From Melanocharis versteri (taxonomy: Eukaryota > Chordata > Aves > Passeriformes > Melanocharitidae), in the NCBI GenBank assembly GCA_013397845.1, contig VZTG01004162.1, positions 4,455 to 68,454 of the forward strand: DNA of 64,000 nucleotides. Reading direction: 5' to 3'. Shown here one piece after another: positions 12,201 to 24,200 of the stretch. The notes beneath the pieces were generated by a model, which saw nothing but the letters and a program-made list of their open reading frames with translations, did not search any database and had not been told where the DNA came from. The stretch's first letter is position 1; every line of letters begins with the position of its first letter. A program made the translations under genes and the position numbers.

Positions 12201-15200
12201 AGCCAGGTGTGGATGCAGCAGCCAGGTGTGGATGCAGCAGCCAGGTGTGGATGCAGCAGCCAGGTGTGGATGCAGCAGCCAGGTGTGGATGCAGCAGCCA
12301 GGTGTGGATGCAGCAGCCAGGTGTGGATGCAGCAGCCAGGTGTGGATGCAGCAGCCAGGTGTGGATGCAGCAGCCAGGTGTGGATGCAGCAGCCAGGTGT
12401 GGATGCAGCAGCCAGGTGTGGATGCAGCAGCCAGGTGTGGATGCAGCAGCCAGGTGTGGATGCAGCAGCCAGGTGTGGATGCAGCAGCCAGGTGTGGATG
12501 CAGCAGCCAGGTGTGGATGCAGCAGCCAGGTGTGGATGCAGCAGCCAGGTGTGGATGCAGCAGCCAGGTGTGGATGCAGCAGCCAGGTGTGGATGCAGCA
12601 GCCAGGTGTGGATGCAGCAGCCAGGTGTGGATGCAGCAGCCAGGTGTGGATGCAGCAGCCAGGTGTGGATGTCACAGCCAGCTGTGGATGTCACAGGGCT
12701 GTCCTTCTCATGGGCACCTGGGTCTCCTCAGGCAGCCTGCAGAAAGGCTCAAAATACCACTGAAATGGCTCCTTTTAATTGAGCTCTGTGTTGGAACAGC
12801 TCACAGTGGGCAAGATGAATGTGAACTGGGGGAGCTGCTGAAATCCAGGAAGAAAACCAGGCACTGCACTGTTTTTAAAGGCAGGTTTATGAACCATCCA
12901 TCAGCTCAGCCCGAGTTCACTTTCAGGGGTTTATTCTTTTTGGTGAAGTTAAGCAAACCGATGCTTTTGAATTTTGGTTTGCATTTTAACCAAGCTTAGA
13001 ATGAAGCAACTTTTCAGTGACAAATTCCTCCCAGGACCCTGGGAACACATGCTGCCTTGCCAAGCCTTACAAAAATGCTTAATTTTTTCCATTACTTTAT
13101 AAGTGAAACTATAAACCTGTGACCTGGCCCAGAATGTAATATATAAAGTGCCAGGTCAGAGGTGAGTGCTATAAAACTGGTGTAAAAAAGCTTATGTGCC
13201 TTAGATTGTGTATCCTTAAATTTAAAGGGCTTCCTCTCCCTCCTCGATTAAACAAATTCATTAAACTGCACACACTGGTAGTGTACCTAGTGGCTGAAAT
13301 GCATCGTAAATGCATTATAGATTTTATATTTTAAAAGATTAATCTGTGCACAAAAAGCTGCACCCTGTCTGGTGTAAAACCCCAGGATATATCAGATTGT
13401 TTCCCTCTCATCAAACGCTGCAGAAGAGACCATCGTTCAGAAGTGAGTCTCAGCTGATCTCTACAACTAAAAGCAGCAAAGTTCCAGCTCAGTAATTTGA
13501 TTCATGTCTCCACTAAAAGTGCATTTGAATCACAAAGCCTGGTTTCAGATCAGAAAATCCACCGAGGAGGAGCTGGATACGTAACTTTGAATTTATCCAA
13601 ATTTCAGCCATGACTGGCAGTCTGGAAACATGTTTTGTTTGGGCTGTATTTTAGTTGGAGAAATCTGCTTTATATCACATCATAAGGAAAGCTACAATAT
13701 CGTGGTTATAATTTGATTTTTAGATACAATAATACTGGAAATAAAGATTTTTTTTGATTGCTCAATTAGTCACGATGTGAAAAACCAGGATCAACTGTGA
13801 AGAACTGCAGAATGATCTTAGGACACTGAGTGACGAGATGGTGGCAGGTACCACATAAATGAAATCAGGTTCATTTTGGGGGCTAAAAAACCAAAACCAA
13901 CCCCAAACAACACTTTCAGCTTCAGTGAAGCAGATACAGTAATGAACTCAGAGACTATTACAACTGCTGAAGAATTATACCTTTGAGCTTTATAAGTCTA
14001 GGAATGTTCAGTTATTAAGTTGCAGGGAGGAAAGCAAATAAAATATTAAAATGTGTAACAAAGGGAATAGAGAACAATACAAAGAAAATAATTATGCACA
14101 TCCACAGAACCCCTGTATCAGAACAAGGAAATTCACAATCCTTTCACCTAAACCAATTAAACCTGAAGAGGCCTAGAAAAGGCAACAAGTGTGAAAAAAA
14201 GGCATGGCAATGATTTTAGCCACTTGGACACATGGAAGAGAGACAGCTGAGGAGAGATGTGAAGTGGCTCAGTAAGATTTTCATCCAGAAGATGAATAGG
14301 GGAGGACGTTCAGTCTCTCAGGACAGGAGCTGGCAGTCAGCACATGGAAGCAGGAGGCAGGTTGAGAGCAGAGAGAAAACAGAGTGATTCTCATCCAGCC
14401 CCACGAGCTTGGAGCACCTTCCTGCACAGTGCTGAACTTCAGGACGGGTTATGCAGATTAAACAAGCAACTAAAATATCCATTAAAAAAAAAAATCACTT
14501 AGCAGGTATTAAATAAAAAGATGACATCTCCACCTGAGTCACCGTGGAAATTTCTGAAATACTGCAGTGAAAGGCCAGGGGAGGACTAAGGATGCACCAG
14601 ATCCATAAAGAGCAGGGGAAATGTATCTATAGGTATTGCCTTGAGCCTTTAATAGACATAAAATAACAAAATAAGAGCGTGAGTCTCCAACATCACCTTG
14701 GCTTCCTCTGCAGGAATCCAAGGTCACAGCTCTGAGAATCAAGCTCACCTCACAGCTGTAATCTCAGAGGTCCTGTGCTCTGAGCTGAGCCCTGACTCAC
14801 AGCTCACACCACAGCTTTGGATGGTGTCCCTTCACATCAATTTCCCCTTCTAAAAAGTGATTTTAATAACCACAGAGGAAAGCAGCTCTTTACCCACATC
14901 AGTTACTGCTCCTACAATCACCTTTGAGATGACCTACAAGCTTAGAGACGCTGTTTAATTCTTGGGTAACAACCCCCTCTCATGCAGATGCACAAATATC
15001 ACTGATACCTGCAGATCAGCGGGATTTAAAATGGATTAACCGTGTATCTCTAAGAAGAATTTCTGAGCCACAGTGATAAATATTAGCTCCAATTTGGGAA
15101 AATCCCTCACTCTCAGCTTTAGCCCGAGCTTCCCTGTTAGAAACCTCTCACAGGTTTCTTGCACGCCCCTCACACGCATCTCCTTGTGGGACATAATGAG

Positions 15201-18200
15201 TAGGATACAGGATTAGGCGGCTGAAGAGCCCAGCCCAAATCTGCTGTGACAAAACCCTGCACAAGTCCCTGCCTTTAGGTCAGGCTTTCCCTTTCTGGCC
15301 GTGTCCTGGCGGATGCCTATTGTCCAGCCCGCAATCACCTCTTTAATTTCCATTCAGAGCCCAGGAGCTCCCTGCTGGGCTGGGAACCAGCACGGGCCGT
15401 TCAATGGAGATGTCAGCCTTTGTGTGAGAGACAGCCACACCAATATTGCACGGGGCCTTTTCAGCCCGTCGTGCCTACAGCAAAATTTAATCTGAAAAGC
15501 CAGGCTTAGTGTTTCTGACACGCTGGCACAGCAAATATTTCCCCACATAACTGAAAAAGATCATTTGTGAGAGTGTTGGCCCAGGGGTTCTCGACCCGGG
15601 CGGAGATCTGGGGGCAAGCAGAATACTGTGAATACTATTTTCAGAATACTGTGTGTTTATCAGAAATAGAATGCGTGCTCTAATATTTCCATTCCTTTGG
15701 CCTCCGTGCTGTTTGCAGCTGGCTGGCACAGATGTGCACTGCTATTTCCCTGTGCAGGTCTGCTCACTTCAACCCCAAGCTGCCAATATTAAAGATTCTG
15801 TTCCATCATCTTTGTGGTCTCATTCACATCCCAGTGCCTCCCCTCTCTCTGCACATAAAGCCAGGTCTAACTTGGTTTCTCACAGCCTGTTGGGACTGTC
15901 AGGGAGAGAGAATGGTGTTCTGTAACCCAGCCAGTGGAACATCTCCACAGCATCCCATCTCCCAGGCCTGAAAAAAGGGCTGCACACCAGAAACTCCTCT
16001 GGAACAAAGGCAGGCCTGGAAGCTCTGCTGCAGGCCAAGGTTTTGCTGAGCCCTCTCCCAAACCTCAGTGATACACTCTGGAGTCACCTTGATCCTGCAT
16101 GGCCTTTGTGGGAACTGAAGTAAACAGGGTTTAGGGGATACTGGGAACTTTCATCGTGTCTGTCCTGCACTGCTATGGGCCCAAATGGCCTAAATTCCCA
16201 TTATTCTGATAAATGTGTGTGAATGACAATTCTGGAAGCAGGTGCCAGCACTGTCTCCACGAGATGCTCTCTGTCCTCTCTGCTGCTCACACCTGGAGGC
16301 TGCGTGAGGCACTGGGGCATGACATGGTGAAAAGTCATCTGAAACAGATCTGCACGTGGAAAATCCTTTCTTTCTGTTCCTAATGATCTGTTTGGGTTTT
16401 AACTGGAGATCTGGGAATGATCTGGCGTTTTAAACAAATGCTGCTGCTAGAAAATCAAATTTATGCACCAGCTGGAGCGAGGGGGGGTTTCCTGGCTTTG
16501 ACCCTTCCTCAGATCTGGAGCCTGTCACTTCTCAAACCAGCATTAACAGCAGACCTCACATCTGAAACCAAGGTCCTTTCTGGTCCCAGTGGGGTGAGAG
16601 CCCTGAAAATAAGCAGTATTTATCCAGGCTCTCCCAGCTCTGGGCAGGATCAGTGCAGCTCAGTGAGCCTGGGCTGATGCAAAGCAGCCCCGTGCACGCT
16701 GGTGGGACGCTGCCATCGGTCCCTGCAGGACATAAACCCACAGCTGGCTGCCAGCAGCTTTCTCTAATGACCCTCCAGATACGATGTTTAATGTCCTCCT
16801 GCCCTGCTCGAGGAAATTCCAGCCCAAAAGGCAGGCAGAGCATGGTAAATGCCACCTGTAGCTGCTCTTGCCAGGCTGACCACAGTGTGAAAATGCTGTT
16901 AGAGGCTCTCTGAACCCCACGGCACCTCACAGGGCAGCAAACATTCCTGCAGTGAAAGACTGCACTGATTGCCTGGACTCATGGCAATCAGGGGCTTTTG
17001 AAAGAACCACAAATGATGGTTGGGAGGGAGAAGGGCACTCTGCTGATAAATCTCAGGCTGAACGCTGCACCAATATTGCACTTTGCACAGACTATATTGA
17101 TTTTTTTCCCCATTTAGTTGTTTAAAGTATCTACAGAAACCAAAACCAAGAAATATCTACGTTCACTCCAAAGCCCTGCTGCTGCTTTTTTAAGTCTCTC
17201 TCAGATGAAAGAGTCTCTTGACAAACACCAGGGCTTCCAATGGTTTTAGCTGAAACCAAGCCCAGCAGGCTTTCTTGTGGGACTGAGCTGAGAGCAGCCC
17301 AGAACTCTGCAGCACATCACTCCTGGTTGTGCTCTGACCTCAAAGGGACCCTCTCAGATCTCCAAAGCCTCCCGCGCTCGCTCTGATGGAAATTTCAACA
17401 AGTACAATGCGAGATGTTTCCGTGAAACTCTGGGGTGTCCTTGGTATGGCTTCAAACATCAAACCAGCAGCGCTGCCAGCTGAGCGCAGTGGATAAAAGA
17501 GATTTTGTTCCAGATGCTTTCGCATTGCGAGGATTTTGAGCTTTTATTTCACATATCTCTTGAAACACAATATGTCTAATTACTAAAGCCTAGCAGTGCA
17601 ACTCAGAAACATCCTCTGCTCTCATTTTTTACCATTTTCTGTGTTAGAAATGAGAACAGAATATATTTATCTCTAAGTTCTCAAATGCAAACAACATCCT
17701 GTGAAGGCCAAATCCATCTTCTCCTTTCTGATGTTTGGCCTTATGAAATGAAGAAAGTGACCGTAAAAGTAAGGTCAAATTTCCTTTGAAGGATTTACAA
17801 ATTTAAGAGTTTCTCCCCCAAAATTGTCATTCCACATGCTGTATCCCCATCTTTGATGGGCCTGTGTCACCTGCCTAACACTCCACAGCATAAGAAGGTT
17901 CCCAATGCAGGCAGATATGAACTGGAACATTTTTCTGGTTACTTGCTTTTAAGGTGGAGAGTTACAAATTCCCCCTCCCTTTTCAGTGCCCACAGTAAAA
18001 TCTAAAACAACTCAATAACATCTGGAACTTCATGGGAGTTTGAAGATGGATGAGAAAGGATCAGTGCAAAACCTCGAGAAGGTTTTAATTAACAAGTATT
18101 TCTGCGTGTCAGATTTTGTCACATTTTATCCTGACCTGTCTTCCCTTCTAATGCATAAATCTTGGGATTGAAACTGAATTATAGAATGTCAAAAAGCCAA

Positions 18201-21200
18201 GGGAAAAGATGAAATCTTATATTGGAGGCAAGAGGAATGGGATCAGCCTTAGAAAGTCCGGGATCCCATCCAAGACTGAGACAGATGGGAAGGGTTTTCC
18301 AAAAGGTTTGCCCAGGACAGTAAAGTGAAAATAGAAAATTCGGTGTAAAAACCTGGTTGCAGAAGTTTCAGTGCTGGTCACCTACTGTCAACTACAATGA
18401 AAACCTAAATATATTTTATAAACACCTGAGGTTTTTAACTCTGCTGCAGCCCTATGATGTTAAATTTAATCCCTGTTTTTACATAAGATAACAGCACTGG
18501 TATCACCTACTGCTTCAAACAACCACATTTATTTTAAGTCTTCCTCCTAGTGCTGGTCACAGAAAGCTTCAGAGAACTGCTTCCTGTTTTTCATACAGAT
18601 TTCCCTCTTTTCCTGTGGAAATCTATTGAGGAAGCTCTCTGAAAGCGAGAGGAAGTATCTGTTTCTAAATACCTGTGAGAGTGCCCAAAGGAAGGGTCTT
18701 TGCCCCCCGTGGGGCTCCTGGGGAGGGCAGGGGCTGCTTGTTCCCCCCAAAAGACTGCAACCCCCCACACAGCTGGGATCCTGCATGGGGAGGCTCCAAT
18801 AATGAGGGAAAAGCTGCAATTAAGCATGGGCTTAAAAAAAAAAAAATACAGAGAGAGAAGCAAAGAGCCAAAGCCTTTTGTTAAAATAATATTGACTGGG
18901 AAAACAGGAATCCTGCTTACCCAACCTCTCCATGAGGAATTTTCCTGTAACTATGTCCATCCAGCTTAGAGTGCCTGGAAATACTGAATTTGGTCTCCTG
19001 GAAATCATCCATTAACCTGGAGTTACACACATTCATACCCATTTTTTTCCTTCAGGAAAAATCTGTATTAATTTATGATGACTTTCTGCAAATGTTGAGT
19101 GATGTTGCTCACGGCCACCCTGCAGAGCCCAGGGGATTCTGCCTGATACAAGAGAGGGGAGAACTTCCAAGAGCAGCACTAAAGTTTGCCTAGGCCCCAT
19201 ACAAATCATGATTTTACACTATTAAATCACCATGGGAATGAATACAGGATAAATATATTACAGAAACTGAAAAGTAGCCTATAAAGCAAAAGCTTGAGGA
19301 AAGCTGTAAATGAACTTGTGTAACCCATAACCTGAACTTGGATGAACTGTTTGAAAAGGGCAATACTGAGATCATTATTCAGCAAAACGTTTAAGGAGGT
19401 GTGTAACCTTATTTGTGTAAGGATTGCAACCAAGACAATGAAGCTAAACTCTAATTAAACTGGGTTTATGTTAATGAGATGCCATAATTGGCTAAAATTA
19501 TGCACCTGCTTAAGTGTTCTGCTAGGAAAGAGTCTATGTAAATTTAGAATTAGATAAGTTTCAGTGAATCTGGTGATGGATACAATGCAAACCTGCTTGG
19601 ACTGGGGTTCATCAAAGAACTGGGAGCTGCTGCTGGGACAAGCAGAGGTCCCACGGAGAAGGGAGAGGAGCTAGAGTGCTGGACACTGGCAGAAATCAGT
19701 TCTTACACCCAGGGAGCAGCTACAAATGGTCAAATTACCCTCCTGCCAGTGGCTTTTGACCTCCAGAAAACGTTTCTTATTCAACCGTATCACCAAGAAA
19801 AGACAAAACAGAAGTTGCTATACTGGCTGCCTAAACACAGGTAGGATCCTAATAAATGCAGAATCACTAGGCAGCATTTTCTGGTCTCTAGGAACTGGCA
19901 AAATAGATAAATATTTGCAAAGGAAAATAATTGACCCTGAGGTTGGCTCAGTTGGTCGGAGCATGGTGTTAATAACGCCAAGGTTTTGGGTTCAATCCAG
20001 TTATTCACTTAATATCCTTGTGAGTCCCTTTCAACCCAGAATATTCAGAGTTCTGTGAATCAATTCGGGAGTTACTTTTCAGTCACCTACCAGAACAACA
20101 CTTCAAGAAGGCAAAGGACAGGCTGCTGTCAGGAAACTTCCAACTGTTCCAAAAGGCACCAAAACAGCAGGCACAGAGCTTAGCCTGAAGGAAAACATAG
20201 AATTACAGAGTCTCTGGTGGAGAACAGCACTCTCTGAAGCTCTGGGGATGTTCTCACGAACCAGCAAACACAATGGGGTGAGGGAATTGTTGCTTCCTGA
20301 TGCAGGATCTGAGGAGTGGAAGCTGCACCTTCCCCAGGTCCCCAGCGGGCAGCTGCTGCCTGTGACACCCCAGCTCAGCTCTCCCAGGGCCTCCTGCTCC
20401 CTCTGCCCAGACAAAACCCCGGCACAGCTCTCCTGGGGAACCTGCAGGCACCAAAAACCCTCCTAAGAAACACCCAGCTTGGATGCAAACCCGATGCTCT
20501 CCGTCCCTCCGCTGACACGTTCCTGTGGGATTTTCCCAAATGCTCAGGAAGACCCGGGCAGAAATATCTCACAATGTTTGCTGTTAAACGAGCCCTCTTT
20601 CCCTCCTGTCACTCCAGAGCCACGAGGCTCTAAATCTGCGAGGCGCTGGAATAAATCCTGAAGGAATTTACGTGCCAGTAAGGAGGAGCTCTCGGAGTCT
20701 GTGCCACACTCAGGGACAGCTGCAGTTTGACAGAGCTTTGGCACATTTTTAAGCTTTCAGAGTGGAATTCAGCAGGATCTTCACCCAGCTGCTAAGCACT
20801 CTGATAGGAAGAACACTTCTGGAAGATACCAAAAGGCTCCCTGGACATTTGATTTTTACCGACAGACACTGCAGCACGCAGGAGATAAGGGAAGGATTCC
20901 TGGGGATTAAACAGCACACGTCTACGTGAAGGAACACACGAGGGTGAGGGCTGTTACACAAGCAACGGCAGGAGGAAATGATCCACAGGAGCACAGCTCT
21001 GCTTTCTCTGGCTTCTATGATTTATGTCAAGAGCCTTGGTTAGAGCTGCCAGTGCTCAGAACGCCACGGGATTTCAGTTATTAATTTTTGATTGTAGGCT
21101 TTCAAGCACCTTCCTGTAAAATCCAAGTCAGGACACCAGGAGAGACAGAACTCTCAAAATCTGAGTTTGGAAAGCAGGAAGGAAAAACAGAATGCAACCA

Positions 21201-24200
21201 GGCAATTCTGGATGTGGCTGCGTTTGCTTCCACGTGCCTCTGCTGCTGTTCCTTACGGACTGGGCCGAAAGCAGACCTCAAAAAATGCAATTTCATAATG
21301 CGTGCACGGAGGTTTGTGCTGTCTCCACCATGCTCGAGGTCACCACGGGAAGGACAGCAAGGCACAGCTCTGCTGGGTGTGACAGCACCACTCCAGGATT
21401 CGCCTGCTTGTATCCAACACGGGGAGATGGAAGGGTTTGCAAGAAAACACATGGCCATCACTTAAATGATATTTTTTTTTTTCTGGAGGCTGGTGATTTT
21501 GGCAAGAGAATGAAAATCGTCAGCCAATAACAGGAAACCTCCCAGATCTGTAACCATTACAGTTGTAGTTATGACTGTACTTTATAACTGCCCATATAAA
21601 GCCAGGATATTTAGTGATCTTTATTACAGCCACTAAAAACTCATGCTTTAAACATTCCTCTTTAATGCCTGAGAGATCAAGCTGTTTAAAAGCTGAGATT
21701 AAGCATCTGGATTGAACACAGAAAGTTCGTTCCTAGGATTTCTGTTGGAGAGGAGCTCACAGCACCAAGCAGAGACAGATGTATTCAGAAAACTCACAAA
21801 GACACTCAGCTCCAGTGAAAACATAATCTCAACACTAAATGAAAAGTCATAAATAATTCAAAAATGTGCACACCTAAAGTCTCTAATTCCCCACAGGGAA
21901 TAAGCCAAATCTGAAGCCATTCTGAGTTCTCTGAACTCTGACCGTTTAGGTAAAATAGTACAAAAATAAAAATCACACCTCATTTTGGTTACAAACCACA
22001 AGTCCTACACTTTGAAAATAAAATATAGCTCTGAGTATAACTGCACTCAGGGCAATGTACACACACAGAGCTGTTTGATCTGCTCCAGGGAAGTCTCTAA
22101 AAGAGACGAGTTAAAGGTCTGTGAATGCCAAGTTAATAATTCCTCAGAGTTATTTTCTGATCGGTCAGGAATAATTTAAGCCCAAGATTTGCTCAGCACC
22201 AGAAGCAGGTGGGTTTTCCTGCAGCTCCATGTTTCCATAACAATACGGCAGAGCCAATTAAAAGCCAATTAGTCATGGACATTACTTTAAGGTCCAGTAC
22301 TTTGCAAACTCTCCCCTCTTCAGCGTTGCTGCCCATTGTGCTGGGGACAAAGGCTCTGGAATGAATGGGAGCTGTTTCCCTGTCTCCATGGAAGCCTCCC
22401 CACGCTCACCCCACACAAACCTTCCCAGGCACCTCCGCTGCCCCCTCTGATCTTTGCCCCAAACAAATGTGCTGTTTATTCACTCTTCTCCTCGTTTATG
22501 GAGACCCATTTGATGCTGTATGAATAGCAATGAGGGAAGAATTAAAGCTGTGTTCGAGAAGCAGTGAAGATTCCTCCTTGCAGCTCTTCCTCGAATCCCC
22601 CTCACCCAAAAGATTTTCAGGATACTTGAATATACTCCATGTTTTATAGGTTAAAATCTATAATCGAGGAGGAACCAACTCCACTACTGCAGTAAATATT
22701 CACTGAAAGCTCAGGATCTCCGTGTTATGAGATCTAACTCTAGAATCTGAAACCCAAACAATCCAGCTCGAAACGAAGAGAACAATCTGCTCAGGCACCA
22801 GCTGCAGGGCTCAAGAAATTGTGAAGGATTCCTATTGAGTACCAGAAAATCAGCACACTGCAGGAAAGTAAAATGCAGCATTCCTGTGAAAGGAACACCC
22901 CCCGGTAGCTGCCCAGAACTCTGAAGCTCTGTGATGCTTCCCAGAGCCCCCACTCTGAACATCCAGGCTTCACAGTGCATTTTATTTGTGCGCTAATCCA
23001 GAATTATTTTTTTCCAAAACTAATGGCTGTCCAGGCTCCTTTCTGGGGATTGCTGTTTCCCTGGACTTTACAGGAAATCCAGTTATTGCTGAGCCGAATA
23101 ACGCCACAAATTGCAAATGAAGTAAGTCATTAGTTTTTCACGCAGTCAGCCCTCCTCGAGGGGGTAAAGTAAGTGCTGGCTTTTCAGCAAGGTTTAGCTC
23201 AGCTTCTTCCCTGCAGATGTTTTCAAACAGTCCCTTTCGCTGTTAAACTCGGGATCTTGTTTACTCCTTATATTCCACAGGCAATAAGGGAACTGCCGCT
23301 GGTGTGGCTCCTCAGGAGCAGCTGACTTAAACAAAGGCTCTGCAATTCTGGTGTCCAGCGTGGCCTCAGCTGCTCTGTCCCTGCAGCCAAAGTCCCCTCC
23401 CAGCTGCAGCTGGATTCACAGGCAGGAAGCACAAGATTTGCACAGAAAGCTCTCCTTATACAACTGGTGTCAGCGGGACCCACCTTCTAAGTGGTTTAGC
23501 TCTCGTTTTTTGCTCCTTAATGCGTTAAATAAAGGAAATATTCAATATTCGCCAGACCAAAACTAATCTGCGGAAGAATTTGGAGGGAATTTGGCACCTT
23601 TGAGGACTCCTATTCCTCAGTTACAGTATTTGATCTGTGTCCCACCCCTTGAAAGCCATTCCTTTAAAACACATAAATGTGATATCCTCTCACTCACCTC
23701 AGACAATTCCAAATGAGGTGTCAGCAATGCTGACACCCATCCTGAGATGCTTTTCACCTGCAAGCCCCTGGTTTCCAGGTGTGCCACCGTTCCTGGACAT
23801 TCCTTTTGACTTCTCAGGCTCTGACTCTGCTTCATCCCAGCACTCACAAGGGTTGGATCAAAACTCCTGACGTTTCCGAGCCCGCAGGACTGGGTGCAGG
23901 TACCTCTGGCCAGAGCAGACTATTCCATATGTATTTTCTAGAGGTCTTTGACCTGACCTCAAAGCTACAGGTACTGTTCAGCTCTTCTCATCAAAGGACA
24001 GCTGAAATCCACCCGGGGAAGATTTGGGAAGCCACCTCAGGCAGCTCTGGGGGTCGATGGCCCCGTCCTTCAGCGAGCCTGGGCAGCTGCACCCCACCTG
24101 ATTTCCCGAATTTCCTGCAGGTTAACCACACTCTGGCCTCTTTTGCAGGTCGGAAACGGAGCGAGCCCAGGTTCCCCAGCAGAAGAGCCCCGAGCAGCAG

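Larger units (their letters stand above)
1884..24148 (+). other. EFCC1: EFCC1 intron 2 (about 22 kb)
   Basis: The largest intron of the gene. Recognisable contents are the 44-bp minisatellite (3965-4715), a CR1 fragment (9074-9177), the 19-bp minisatellite (12056-12696) and a tRNA-Ile SINE (19935-20062). The remaining blocks (1884-3960, 4720-9070, 9180-12050, 12700-19930 and 20065-24148) show only unique, moderately AT-rich DNA with homopolymer runs. I see no exon, RNA gene or long meaningful frame in them. Confidence 0.75.

Noticed and set aside
11632..12999. 455-codon + frame and 294-codon - frame across the 19-bp array
   Set aside because: The length comes from a stop-free 19-bp tandem repeat inside an intron of EFCC1. 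All frames give the same cyclic peptide.
19937..19997. tRNA-Ile gene
   Set aside because: The A and B boxes remain, but the acceptor stem is not formed and a CR1-like tail follows; it is a SINE head.
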